Below are positions 33,149 through 41,707 of a stretch of 64,000 nucleotides of DNA, piece after piece. The DNA lies in NCBI RefSeq assembly GCF_003259745.1, contig NZ_QLMC01000002.1, positions 419,097 to 483,096 on the forward strand. Direction: 5' to 3'. Origin of the DNA: Larkinella arboricola. GTDB taxonomy: Bacteria; Bacteroidota; Bacteroidia; Cytophagales; Spirosomataceae. The notes beneath the pieces were generated by a model. It was not told where the DNA came from, ran no database searches, and worked only from the letters and a program-made list of their open reading frames with translations. The translations under genes were made by a program, and so were the position numbers. Position 1 is the first letter of the stretch. Each line of letters opens with the position of its first letter.

Positions 33149-33933
33149 TGGGAGAGGAGCAGCCGGAAGTTGGCGTTATTCATTCACAGAAGGAGCTGGA
33201 AATTCTGTATCAATCCAGTGATCTGGTCGCGGTCAATAAACCGCACGGTTTGCTGGTGCACCGCTCGATTATCGCCAGCGACGCCAGCGAGTTTGCCGTG
33301 CAGTTGCTGCGCGATCAGTTGGGGCAGCGCGTCTATCCCGTTCACCGGCTCGACCGCAAAACCGGGGGCGTTCTGTTGTTTGCGCTGGATGAAACAATGA
33401 ATTCGCTCATGCAGCAGCAGTTTGCCGACGGCAAGGTGGACAAGACCTACCTGGCTATCGTACGCGGGTACACCCCCCACGAACTCGACATTGATTATCC
33501 GCTCCGGGTCGATGAACGTTCGGCGGGGTCGGCAAACGCCAAAGTGGGCACTGTACAGGATGCGTTTACGCACTTGAAAACCCTCCGGCGCACCGAAATT
33601 TCGTTGCCGTTTGGCAAACACGCCACTTCCCGGTATTCGCTCGTGGAACTGACGCCCACCACCGGCCGGCTCCACCAGCTCCGGAAGCACATGGCGCACA
33701 TTTTTCACCCGATCATCGGCGACCGGCCCCACGGCTGCAACAAGCAAAACCGGTTGTTCAAGGAGCAGTTTGGTATGGAAACGATGCTGCTGCACGCCGA
33801 GCGCATCCGGTTCCGGCACCCGCTGACCGACGAGGAAATTGCCATCACAGCGCCCTGGCAGGCCGAATTCAGCCGGATGCTGACGGTTTTGTTTGATACT
33901 CCGGATGTGAACGCTAATACGCTACCGGCATGA
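33148..33933 (+). CDS. truC: tRNA pseudouridine(65) synthase TruC-like
   Basis: 261 residues from ATG 33148, which overlaps the GH5 stop by one base. It has the RluA/TruC family catalytic motif HRLDRKTGGVLLFA (Asp in HRLD), the start LYQSSDLVAVNKPHGLLVHRS, QFADGKVDKTYLAIVRG and the C-terminal TTGRLHQLRKHMAHIFHPIIGDRPHGCNKQNRLF. The last segment, with GDRPHGCNKQN, is typical of TruC rather than RluA. It isomerises uridine 65 in tRNA. Its place between a secreted glycosidase and an NmrA-like gene is odd, but overlapping starts and stops leave little doubt it is cotranscribed. Confidence 0.9.
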   Translation: MGEEQPEVGVIHSQKELEILYQSSDLVAVNKPHGLLVHRSIIASDASEFAVQLLRDQLGQRVYPVHRLDRKTGGVLLFALDETMNSLMQQQFADGKVDKTYLAIVRGYTPHELDIDYPLRVDERSAGSANAKVGTVQDAFTHLKTLRRTEISLPFGKHATSRYSLVELTPTTGRLHQLRKHMAHIFHPIIGDRPHGCNKQNRLFKEQFGMETMLLHAERIRFRHPLTDEEIAITAPWQAEFSRMLTVLFDTPDVNANTLPA

Positions 33934-34790
33934 AAATCGCCGTTCTGGGTGCTACGGGTCTGATCGGAAAACCCGTTACGGAACAACTGATTGCGGCTGG
34001 TTATACCGTCACGATTCTGGCGCGTAATCCCGAAAAAGTGCAGGCCCGGTTTCCTACTGCGCGGATCGTCCGTGCTGATTTGCGGAATCCGGAAAGCCTG
34101 CGAACCGGACTGCAACACCAGCAGGCGGTTTACCTGAATCTGTCGGTCCGGCAAAACGAGAAGCCGAATGAATTTCACACCGAAACTGACGGCCTGAAAA
34201 TCCTGCTGGCCGAAGCCCGGCGGGCGGGCATCCAGCGCATTGGTTATTTGTCGTCGCTGGTCATGCGGTATCAGGGCCTGAACGGGTTTCGCTGGTGGGT
34301 GTTCGACGTGAAGCACGAAGCCGTGCGCCTGTTGAACGAATCGGGTATTCCGACCACGATTTTTTATCCGTCCACGTTCATGGAAAGTTTCTCGATGCAG
34401 ACGCAGGGGCCGCTGCTGCCATTGGCCGGAAAATCCGTCGCGCCCATGTGGTTTGTGGCCGGGCAGGATTACGGGCGGCAGGTGGCGCGGGCGCTGCAAC
34501 TGCCGGGCAATCAAAACCGCGAATACGTTGTTCAAGGGCCGGAAGCATACACCTACGAAGCGGGGGCAAGGCTGTTTGTCCAGCAGTATGCCAAACGAAA
34601 ACTGGCCATTGTAAATGCACCCCTGGGCGTTCTGAAATTGCTGGGACGCTTCAACCCGACGATTAACTACGGCGCGCACATTGTAGAAGCGCTGAACAAC
34701 TACCCCGAACGCTTCGAAGCCGAACCGACCTGGGCAGAACTGGGCCCGCCGACCCTGACCATTGGTGATTACGCCTGGCAGGCTCCCTGA
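33930..34790 (+). CDS. NmrA-like NAD(P)-binding protein
   Basis: 286 residues with an atypical short-chain dehydrogenase Rossmann fold: MKIAVLGATGLIGKPV (GATGLIG loop), ILARNPEKVQARF, ADLRNPESL. There is no Tyr-x-x-x-Lys catalytic pair, so it fits the NmrA/complex-I 39 kDa-like group that senses or binds NAD(P)H. KHEAVRLLNESGIPTTIFYPSTFMESF is the typical middle of this family. It overlaps truC by four bases (ATGA) and ends before a strong terminator. Its role is not clear. Confidence 0.88.
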   Translation: MKIAVLGATGLIGKPVTEQLIAAGYTVTILARNPEKVQARFPTARIVRADLRNPESLRTGLQHQQAVYLNLSVRQNEKPNEFHTETDGLKILLAEARRAGIQRIGYLSSLVMRYQGLNGFRWWVFDVKHEAVRLLNESGIPTTIFYPSTFMESFSMQTQGPLLPLAGKSVAPMWFVAGQDYGRQVARALQLPGNQNREYVVQGPEAYTYEAGARLFVQQYAKRKLAIVNAPLGVLKLLGRFNPTINYGAHIVEALNNYPERFEAEPTWAELGPPTLTIGDYAWQAP

Positions 34791-34817
34791 GCAGGGTACT
34801 GATAGTGGATCAAAAGC

Positions 34818-34852
34818 AAAAGCCGCACCGGTTAACTGCTCGTGCGGCTTTT
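34818..34852. terminator. Bidirectional terminator
   Basis: 11 bp stem AAAAGCCGCAC/GTGCGGCTTTT with a 13 nt loop, between the convergent NmrA-like and DoxX-like genes. A-tract and T-tract at the two edges allow termination in both directions. Confidence 0.92.
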
Positions 34853-34873
34853 CAGCAATGTTTCTCTCGTCGT

Positions 34874-35239
34874 TTAGGCCAGCTTGCCGGAAGAAAGAAA
34901 AATGGTTTGATCGCGCAGGAAAGCCGAAATCCAGATCAATACCATTGGCAGAACGGCATTGAAGGGAGTACCGTGGGAAAGCTCCGTAGCCAGCGCACCA
35001 GCGAAGTAGCAGGACAATAGAATAAAGCCCAGTTTCATGGTTTTGGGATACAGGTACAACAGCGCAAAGACAATCTCCATCATCCCCAACAACGTAACAT
35101 AAGGAGCTACGCCCATTTTATTGAGGGTTGCCACCATCTCCGGAGATGCGGTTAGTTTCATAATCCCACTGAAGATGGTCATTCCGGCGGCTAATACCGT
35201 GAAGAGGATGGTTGCAATTCGTTTGATTTTAGGATTCAT
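34874..35239 (-). CDS. DoxX-like membrane protein
   Basis: 121 residues with four membrane helices (IATILFTVLAAGMTIFSGIMKL, MMEIVFALLYLYP, LGFILLSCYFAGALATEL, AVLPMVLIWISAFLRD). The FSGIMKL and GMMEIVFALLYLYPKTMKLG pattern is that of the DoxX_2 family. It is an inner-membrane protein, often linked to redox stress. It is divergent from an HxlR-type regulator, the typical arrangement of a target and its regulator. Confidence 0.9.
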   Translation of the reverse strand: MNPKIKRIATILFTVLAAGMTIFSGIMKLTASPEMVATLNKMGVAPYVTLLGMMEIVFALLYLYPKTMKLGFILLSCYFAGALATELSHGTPFNAVLPMVLIWISAFLRDQTIFLSSGKLA

Positions 35240-35325
35240 AGCGGTAAACGTGTTAAAAACATAAGAGTCAAAGCGTGGGACTGAGCCAACAAAAAAGCGG
35301 TCGGTATTTTTGGTCCGTACGTAAC

Positions 35326-35352
35326 TTGCTGCGACAAAATTACGTACATTTG
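35326..35352 (+). promoter_or_regulatory. Promoter of the HxlR-type gene
   Basis: TACATTTG (35345-35352) matches the -7 consensus TAnnTTTG; TTG at 35326-35328 stands 16 bp before it as -33 element. It lies 52 bp before ATG 35405. An imperfect inverted repeat (GTAACTTGCT at 35321-35330 and AGCAGTTAC at 35366-35374) brackets it. Confidence 0.6.
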
Positions 35353-35369
35353 CTATCCAAAGTATAGCA

Positions 35370-35385
35370 GTTACCTGAAGGTAAC
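35370..35385. promoter_or_regulatory. Inverted repeat GTTACC-TGAA-GGTAAC, candidate HxlR operator
   Basis: A perfect 6+6 palindrome with a 4 bp spacer, 18 bp downstream of the -7 element and 20 bp before the HxlR-type start. Binding here would block transcription of the regulator and perhaps of the divergent DoxX-like gene. Confidence 0.5.
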
Positions 35386-35404
35386 CAGATGGTATTTAGG
35401 AAAG

Positions 35405-35776
35405 ATGAAGCAAAGACCACATTCGGAGTGCCAGAGTGCGCTCCTGCCGATTCGGGATGCGCTGGAGGTGCTGAGTGGAAAATGGAAGCTACAGATCATT
35501 ATTTCGATCTCAACCGGCAATCAGCGGTTTCGGGAAATTGAGCGGAGCATTCCCGGCATTACTTCCAAAGTATTGGCTAAAGAGCTTAAGGATCTGGAAG
35601 AACACCAGCTCATTAAGCGGACCGTGCACGATACCATCCCGGTGGCAGTTTTATACACGCCGGAACCTTACGCCTGTTCGTTGGATAACGTGATCAAGGC
35701 GCTGCACGAATGGGGGACGGGCCACCGGAAGAAAATCATCCAGCGGGAAACCACAGAATTGCCAACGGGGGAATAA
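35405..35776 (+). CDS. HxlR family transcriptional regulator
   Basis: 123 residues with a single winged helix: CQSALLPIRDALEVLSGKWKLQIIISISTGNQRFREIERSIPGITSKVLAKELKDLEEHQLIKR split by eye into HxlR helices, then the wing (TVHDTIPVAVLYTPEPYACSL) and dimer helix (VIKALHEWGTGHRKKI). Cys9 at the N terminus is in the place where thiol-sensing HxlR proteins such as HypR carry their redox Cys, and Cys78 or so lies in the wing. It probably represses the divergent DoxX-like gene and itself, and may answer to oxidants. Confidence 0.92.
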   Translation: MKQRPHSECQSALLPIRDALEVLSGKWKLQIIISISTGNQRFREIERSIPGITSKVLAKELKDLEEHQLIKRTVHDTIPVAVLYTPEPYACSLDNVIKALHEWGTGHRKKIIQRETTELPTGE

Positions 35777-35807
35777 AACCTTACGGACTCAAAATAATAG
35801 CCATCGT

Positions 35808-36692
35808 TTACTTCTTCGGTTCCAGATAGGATAGGGGTGAGACAATTTTATAAGCCGGATTGTCTTCGACCAGGTCCTGCAACACACCAACGTGCGTCTG
35901 ACCCATGATCACGAGCAACTTCCGGCCCCGGTTTTTGAGTTGCGCCGTTAGAATATTCGAATAGATTTTGAGGTTCCGGTTGTAAAACAGACTGATGAAT
36001 TCAGCACCGATGTAGGCTTTATCGAGCTTGCTCAGGTCGGTGCTGTGAACGCCCGACTCCGAGAAATCGCCGTTGATGACCAGGGCGGGCGTGTTGTAGA
36101 ACAGCCGGTGGGTCAATTGAATCATCGCGGGCCGGTTGATGGCCACCACGTAATCGTACAGCGAAAGGCTGTCCTGTTGCACAGCTTTTTTGAGCGGCCG
36201 GGCGGTATTCTGGAGTTTCTGCAAGCCCTGCCGGAAGAGTTCGATGTTCTTGCCTTTGCTCAGCAGCGACTGCGACGTGGCCTCGTAATGATCAATGCCG
36301 TAAATCCGCGGGTGGTTCAGAAGTTTGCCGAGCGCAAAACCCACCTGATACGTTTCGCTCCGCCCACCGTCCAGATCGGTTAATCTGAGCGAACCCGAGC
36401 GGTACAAACGAAACAAACTATCCAGCCGCGCTTGCTCCCTGGGTTCCACTTCCACCATAATCATATCCGGCGCGAACCGCTTCAGGGCCGCGTTGAGTTT
36501 GGCTAGTTCAGCCTGCTTTTTCGAGCTGAAAACCTCGGCCTGGGGCGTGCCGTTTGCCAGTTGGTTCAGGTGGTCGAAGCCGAGAAACAGGATTTCAACC
36601 GGCTCGGTTTGCTGGGCGAAAGCGGTTTTTGTTCCGAACAGAAATGATAGTAAAAAGAAAAAAACGATCCGGTACGTACCCCTGAATCTCAT
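35808..36692 (-). CDS. DUF5694 family secreted protein
   Basis: 294 residues from ATG 36692; a TTG six bases upstream is the alternative. It has a signal peptide (YRIVFFFLLSFLFGTKTAFAQ). The body resembles DUF5694: VEILFLGFDHLNQL, FAPDMIMVEVEPREQARLDSLF, YQVGFALGKLLNHPRIYGIDHYE and RKLLVIMGQTHVGVLQDLVEDNPAYKIVSPLSYL. The FLGFDH...MVEVEP...GQTHV pattern recalls the TraB/GumN hydrolase-like fold with its conserved Glu and His. No activity is known. A terminator separates it from the CoA-transferase gene upstream. Confidence 0.85.
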   Translation of the reverse strand: MRFRGTYRIVFFFLLSFLFGTKTAFAQQTEPVEILFLGFDHLNQLANGTPQAEVFSSKKQAELAKLNAALKRFAPDMIMVEVEPREQARLDSLFRLYRSGSLRLTDLDGGRSETYQVGFALGKLLNHPRIYGIDHYEATSQSLLSKGKNIELFRQGLQKLQNTARPLKKAVQQDSLSLYDYVVAINRPAMIQLTHRLFYNTPALVINGDFSESGVHSTDLSKLDKAYIGAEFISLFYNRNLKIYSNILTAQLKNRGRKLLVIMGQTHVGVLQDLVEDNPAYKIVSPLSYLEPKK

Positions 36693-36804
36693 GCGCAAAT
36701 GGGTTGAAGTCGTGCTGATGAAAATGCGTCGGCAAAATTACATGCCTGAATGGATGCACTGCCCGAACGATGATGGATGGCTTTTCGAGATGGTTAAACA
36801 GAAT

Positions 36805-36827
36805 AAATGGCCCATAAAGGGCCATTT
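36805..36827 (-). terminator. Terminator after the CoA-transferase gene
   Basis: 9 bp stem AAATGGCCC/GGGCCATTT with a 5 nt loop, starting 18 bp beyond the stop at 36845 and ahead of the DUF5694 gene. T-run on the minus strand is short. Confidence 0.75.
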
Positions 36828-36844
36828 TCTATCCAGTCTGGACC

Positions 36845-38137
36845 TTACTCAAATATCTTAAACCGTTCGTGGGCCTGCCGTTCCAGCGTTTCGCGGTGGT
36901 CGGGGTGGGCAATATTGATCAGGGCCTGGGCGCGTTGGCGGAGGTTTTTACCGTACAGATACGCAACACCGTATTCCGTTACGATATAGTGAACATGGGC
37001 GCGGGTAGTGGTTACACCGGCTCCTTCTTTCAGGAAAGGGACAATCTTGCTGTCGCCGTATTTGGTAACCGACGGCAGGGCAATGATCGGTTTGCCGCCC
37101 TCCGAGAGCGAAGCACCCCGCACAAAATCCATCTGTCCGCCCACGCCCGAATACTGGAATGTTCCGATGGTGTCGGCGCAGACCTGACCCGTCAGATCCA
37201 CTTCAATGGCGCTGTTGATGGCCGTCACTTTCGGATTGCGCCGGATAATGGCCGTGTCGTTGGTATAGGTCACTTCCTTCATCACCACGCTGGGGTTATC
37301 GTTGATAAAGTCGTACAGCCGACGGGTGCCCATCGCAAAACAGGAAACGAGTTTGTAGGGAATGGCTTTCTTTTTTTCGTTGGTGATAACCCCCCGTTCG
37401 ACCAGATCAATCACGCCGTCGGAAAACATTTCGGTATGAATACCCAGCTTCTGGTGGTGAACCAGTTCGGCCAGCACCGCATTCGGAATCCCGCCGATGC
37501 CCATTTGCAGCGTCGCGCCGTCTTCAACCAGTTCGGCCACGAAGCGGCCAATTTTCTGTTCGGTGGGCGTAGCGGATTTTAACGGCATTTCGTACAACGG
37601 ATCGTCGCATTCGACGGCAGCGTGCAGGGTTCTAACGTGAATAATACCGTCTCCGTGCGTACGCGGTACGTTGGGGTTGATCTGGGCAATGACGTATTTG
37701 GCGGTTTTGACGGCACTCAGCGAAATATCAACCGACGGGCCGAGCGAACAGAAACCGTGTTGATCCGGCGGGGAAACCTGAATCAGCGCCACATCCAGCG
37801 GCAGAATATTCCGTTGAAACAGCAACGGTATTTCACTCAGAAAAATCGGAACGTAGTCGGCCATACCGGCGTTGACCTGCTTGCGCATGTTGGCCCCGAT
37901 AAAGAAAGCATTGGGATTAAACTGGGCCGCATACTGCTCTTCACAATACGGCAGATGGCCTTCGGTATGCATGTGGCATACCTCAATATCGCGAAGTTGC
38001 TCCCCAGCGGCCCGTTCGACCATCGCCCTGATAAGCCGGTGGGGCGTCTGGGCGACGCTGTGGATAAAAACGCGGTTGCCGGACTGAATGACCTGTACGG
38101 CCTGCTCCGGGCTGACAATGGGCACCAGATTATTCAT
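36845..38137 (-). CDS. Acetyl-CoA hydrolase/CoA-transferase family protein
   Basis: 430 residues. The two-domain CoA-transferase I fold is visible: PEQAVQVIQSGNRVFIHSVAQTPHRL at the start, LIQVSPPDQHGFCSLGPSVDIS, then GATLQMGIGGIPNAVLAEL and LGIHTEMFSDGVIDLVE, where Glu of HTEMFSDG is the catalytic residue that forms the glutamyl-CoA thioester. QVCADTIGTFQYSGVGGQMDFVRGA and RAHVHYIVTEYGVAYLYGK complete the pattern of 4-hydroxybutyrate/acetate CoA-transferases. It moves CoA between short acyl groups in the cytoplasm. A -7 element CAAATCTA (TAGATTTG on this strand) lies at 38175-38182. Confidence 0.92.
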   Translation of the reverse strand: MNNLVPIVSPEQAVQVIQSGNRVFIHSVAQTPHRLIRAMVERAAGEQLRDIEVCHMHTEGHLPYCEEQYAAQFNPNAFFIGANMRKQVNAGMADYVPIFLSEIPLLFQRNILPLDVALIQVSPPDQHGFCSLGPSVDISLSAVKTAKYVIAQINPNVPRTHGDGIIHVRTLHAAVECDDPLYEMPLKSATPTEQKIGRFVAELVEDGATLQMGIGGIPNAVLAELVHHQKLGIHTEMFSDGVIDLVERGVITNEKKKAIPYKLVSCFAMGTRRLYDFINDNPSVVMKEVTYTNDTAIIRRNPKVTAINSAIEVDLTGQVCADTIGTFQYSGVGGQMDFVRGASLSEGGKPIIALPSVTKYGDSKIVPFLKEGAGVTTTRAHVHYIVTEYGVAYLYGKNLRQRAQALINIAHPDHRETLERQAHERFKIFE

Positions 38138-38606
38138 GCGTGGAAAGGGATGACTAGCGTGGTTTGATTTTTGGCAAATCTACAGTCTAAGTGGCTTGGA
38201 GCGGGTGAGCAAGATCATAAGGTGGACAATTACTTATCCTAGGGATTGTTGGCGGGGCTTTTTACCATGAAGAAAATATAAAGCGGCTGCCGGTCAGATT
38301 ACCATTGGCGGGAAAATCAGGAATCGTCCTACAGATTTAGGCATGAGCATGTCGGTTTGAGGAGCGGTTTGAGCAGAAATAAGTACAGGAGCACAGCGAA
38401 TTGAGCGGGCGGGACGGCATTAACACAGTCGTAAGTTCATTTAGCCCGGTCGCAACAGGAAGTTAATTTGCAGGAATAATGATAAAAACAAAATTTGTTT
38501 TGGATTTTATGGGTAATTCAGGTAAAAAATAGGGGCCATTCAATCAATTCGTTAGGTAACATATTCGACGATACGCGTAAATTGCCGGAGTAAAATCGGT
38601 GCGTTG
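38138..38606. promoter_or_regulatory. Divergent regulatory region, no gene seen
   Basis: 469 bp between the divergent CoA-transferase and hybrid-regulator genes. It holds TAGATTTG on the minus strand (38175-38182), fitting the -7 element of the CoA-transferase gene, and a perfect palindrome AAAACAAA-A-TTTGTTTT at 38485-38501, 106 bp before the hybrid-regulator start. I see no convincing small gene. Confidence 0.45.
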
Positions 38607-41570
38607 ATGGGAAAAATTTTACTTCTTTTTTGTGCCATCGGGTTTTGTGCGGTAGCGCAGCCAAGCAAGCGCGATAGTCTGGAAGCCCTCCTGCAAAAGG
38701 CGGGGCCAGATACCAACCGGGTCCGGCTGCTGAACGATGCGGCCGCTATCTACTGGAGCAGTGATCCGGAAAAGCTAAAACGCTACGCCGAAGAAGCCAT
38801 GCAGCTTTCCCGGCAACTGGATGATGGCGTCGGGATGGGTCGAAGCTACGTCAGTATGGGAATCTATCACTGGGCGAAGGGCAACTACCAGAAGGCGATT
38901 GAATCGGTCAAAGCGGGTTTGCCGTATCTGGAAGCGGGGAAGAACAACCGGGCGATCTCGGCTGCCTATCACAATATGGGCATGAACTATGCCGCCCTGA
39001 GCGATTTTCCACAGGCGATTGACTATTACTTCAAAGCACTGAAAGTTTACGAGGGAATGGGCGCTGGCACACAGGCGCAGGCAGCGAGCACGTATAATGC
39101 CATCGGCGTTATCTTTGAACACCAGCAAAATTACGATCAGGCGTTGAAATACTACTGGCAGTCATACCGAAAAAATGCCGGTACCGATCTGCGCGGACAG
39201 ATGGGGGTATTGATTAACATCGGTACGGTTTACCAGCTAAAAGGCGATTTGCGCAAAGCGGTTTTCTATCTGAATCAGGCCCGTAGCGGTTTCGAAACGA
39301 TGAAGGAACCCATTGGAATCGCGATGAGCCTGAACCATCTGGGCGAAGTGTACCTGAAAATGAAGCAGCTCGACCGGGCCGAAAACCACTATCGTCGGGC
39401 GTTGCAACTGGGCGAGCAGAAAAATTACCAGTCGAGCATCCTGACGAGTCTGCTCGGGCTGGGCAGGGTGCGTTCGGAAACCGGTCAGGACGCCCGGAGC
39501 CTCGACTATTACGAAGAAGCCCGGCAGCTGGCCGAACAACTGCACCAGCGGGAAGACCGGCTATCGGCCTACAAGGGACTGGCGGCTGCCTATGCTGCCA
39601 CCGGCAATTTCGCAAAAGCCTACGGTTTTCAGTCGAAATGGGTGGCCCTGAACGATTCGGTATTCAATGAGGAGAGCGCCAAAAAGATTGCCAGCGTACA
39701 GGCCGGATACCAGTCTGAAAAAAAACAGGCCGAAATTGAACTACTGAAAAAGGAGCAGGAAGTATCGGTGTTGTGGCGCAATACCATCGGGGCCGGTTTG
39801 CTGCTGACGCTCCTCGTCGGGGCGCTGGTCGTGAGCCGTCAGCGGTTGAAAATCCAGAAAAATCAGGCGTTGCTGGAGCAAAGCCGGTTGGTGGCCCAAA
39901 AGAACGAACAACTCCAGCGCCAGACGCTCCAACTGGAAGGGCAGGCCCAGACGCTGGCCACACAGGCCCGCCAGCTTCAGGAACTGGACGAGGTGAAGTC
40001 GCGGTTTTTTGCCAATATCTCCCACGAATTCCGGACCCCACTGACGCTGATCATCGGTCCGCTGGCCGAAAAAATGCGCTCCATGACCGACTCCACCGAT
40101 GTCGATTTCCGCTGGAACGAGGTGGCCGTCATGCACCGGAACGCCCAGCGGCTTTTGCAGCTCATCAACCAGTTGCTCGATTTGTCGAAGATTGAATCCG
40201 GAAAAATGGAACTCCGGCTTCAGCCGGGCCCCATCAACGACCTGCTGACGGTAACGGCGGCTTCCTTTTCGTCCATGGCCGAGCAGCGGCATATTCAGTA
40301 CACCGTCCATATACCGACCGAACGGCTTTCGGTGCGCTATCACGCCGACCAGTTTGAGAAAGTGGTGACCAACCTGCTGTCGAATGCGTTCAAGTTTACG
40401 CCCAACGGAGGTTCGGTTACGCTCACCGCGCAGCGGATTCTGAAGCACGAAAAACCGTATGTGCAGCTATCCGTCGACGACAACGGTATTGGTATTGCCC
40501 CCGAGCAGTTCGAACGGGTTTTTGAACGGTTTTATCAGGGAACTACTTCGCTGGTGGGCGACCAGCCCGGTACGGGCATCGGCCTTTCGCTGGTCAAGGA
40601 GGTAATTCAACTGCATAACGGTACCATCCGCGTCGAAACAAAAGCCGGGCCGGGGGCGCGGTTCGTGGTGGAATTGCCGCTTGTGGAGTGGGCAGACCCC
40701 ATCAGTGAGGGCACCTCGATCAAAAGTCGGGCGGATGAAGCGCGCTTTGTCGCGGACAATACCGTTCCGGACGAACCGGAAAACGGGGCGGAAGAATCCG
40801 ACCAGCGACCCGCCTTGCTGATTGTGGAGGATAACGATGACCTGCGGATGTTTATCCGAAACCAGTTGCGACGGCATTACCGGGTTCTGGAGTCCGAGAA
40901 CGGTGTTCGGGGGCTGGAAGCGGCCATTGAGCAGGCACCCGATCTGATTATCAGCGACTGGATGATGCCCGAAATGGACGGGGCCGAACTCTGTCGGTGC
41001 ATCAAAACCGACGAACGAACCAGCCACATTCCCGTCATCCTGCTGACGGCTTTAGCCACGCAGGACAACAAACTGACCGGTCTGGAAACCGGTGCCGACG
41101 ATTACCTGACCAAGCCGTTCGACTCGCGGGAGTTGCTGGTGCGGGTGCAGAATCTGATCGAAAGCCGCCGGAAGCTCCGCGAACGGTTTGGCCGCGAACT
41201 CCGGATTGGTCCCACGGACATTGCCGTAACTTCCGCCGACGAAAAATTTCTGATGCGCGTCATGAAAATTGTGGAAGATAACCTGGGCAAATCGGAATTC
41301 AGCGTGGAGGAATTTGGCCGGGAAGCGGGCCTGAGCCGGATGCAGTTACACCGCAAACTGACAGCGTTAACCGGGCAGTCGGCGGGTGATTTCATCCGTG
41401 TGATGCGTCTGAAACGGGCGGCCCAATTGCTGGAAGGTCAGGCCGCTACGGTATCCGAAATTGCCTATGAAGTCGGCTTTAATTCGCTTTCCTACTTCTC
41501 CAAAGCTTTCCGCGAGCAGTTTGGCGTGCTGCCGACCGAATACGCCAGTCGTCCCAATGCATCGGTATGA
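38607..41570 (+). CDS. Hybrid two-component system protein (TPR-HK-REC-AraC)
   Basis: 987 residues from ATG 38607. A signal peptide (ILLLFCAIGFCAVAQ) leads to a periplasmic TPR array at about 45-370 (AAYHNMGMNYAALSDFPQAIDYYFKAL and similar). A membrane helix lies at about 392-411, then a coiled coil rich in Gln (420-465). HisKA has His473 in FFANISHEFRTPL; HATPase_c has DNGIGI and GTGIGLSLV. The receiver has Asp784 in LIISDWMMPEMDG and Lys in TKPFDS. A C-terminal AraC helix-turn-helix ends at SYFSKAFREQFGVLPTEY. The sensor is TPR, unlike the propeller sensors of many polysaccharide loci, so it may sense a peptide or protein cue. A terminator follows. Confidence 0.95.
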   Translation: MGKILLLFCAIGFCAVAQPSKRDSLEALLQKAGPDTNRVRLLNDAAAIYWSSDPEKLKRYAEEAMQLSRQLDDGVGMGRSYVSMGIYHWAKGNYQKAIESVKAGLPYLEAGKNNRAISAAYHNMGMNYAALSDFPQAIDYYFKALKVYEGMGAGTQAQAASTYNAIGVIFEHQQNYDQALKYYWQSYRKNAGTDLRGQMGVLINIGTVYQLKGDLRKAVFYLNQARSGFETMKEPIGIAMSLNHLGEVYLKMKQLDRAENHYRRALQLGEQKNYQSSILTSLLGLGRVRSETGQDARSLDYYEEARQLAEQLHQREDRLSAYKGLAAAYAATGNFAKAYGFQSKWVALNDSVFNEESAKKIASVQAGYQSEKKQAEIELLKKEQEVSVLWRNTIGAGLLLTLLVGALVVSRQRLKIQKNQALLEQSRLVAQKNEQLQRQTLQLEGQAQTLATQARQLQELDEVKSRFFANISHEFRTPLTLIIGPLAEKMRSMTDSTDVDFRWNEVAVMHRNAQRLLQLINQLLDLSKIESGKMELRLQPGPINDLLTVTAASFSSMAEQRHIQYTVHIPTERLSVRYHADQFEKVVTNLLSNAFKFTPNGGSVTLTAQRILKHEKPYVQLSVDDNGIGIAPEQFERVFERFYQGTTSLVGDQPGTGIGLSLVKEVIQLHNGTIRVETKAGPGARFVVELPLVEWADPISEGTSIKSRADEARFVADNTVPDEPENGAEESDQRPALLIVEDNDDLRMFIRNQLRRHYRVLESENGVRGLEAAIEQAPDLIISDWMMPEMDGAELCRCIKTDERTSHIPVILLTALATQDNKLTGLETGADDYLTKPFDSRELLVRVQNLIESRRKLRERFGRELRIGPTDIAVTSADEKFLMRVMKIVEDNLGKSEFSVEEFGREAGLSRMQLHRKLTALTGQSAGDFIRVMRLKRAAQLLEGQAATVSEIAYEVGFNSLSYFSKAFREQFGVLPTEYASRPNASV

Positions 41571-41647
41571 GTGAGCGGTACGCTGTCGTAGCCTTTGATT
41601 GCCGGGGAATTAACGCAAGTGGGTCTGTTTTGTGAAACCGGTAACGA

Positions 41648-41683
41648 AAAACGCGGATTGAATACCCACCCAATCCGCGTTTT
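41648..41683. terminator. Bidirectional terminator
   Basis: 13 bp stem AAAACGCGGATTG/CAATCCGCGTTTT with a 10 nt loop, between the convergent hybrid-regulator gene and the end of the amino-sugar operon. A- and T-tracts flank both sides. Confidence 0.94.
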
Positions 41684-41707
41684 CCGTCCATAACCGTAAA
41701 AGCCATT

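Noticed and set aside
36671..36680. GGTACGTACC as another LacI-type operator
   Set aside because: It lies inside the coding start of the DUF5694 gene, lacks the outer C and G bases and the gene has no link to sugar uptake.
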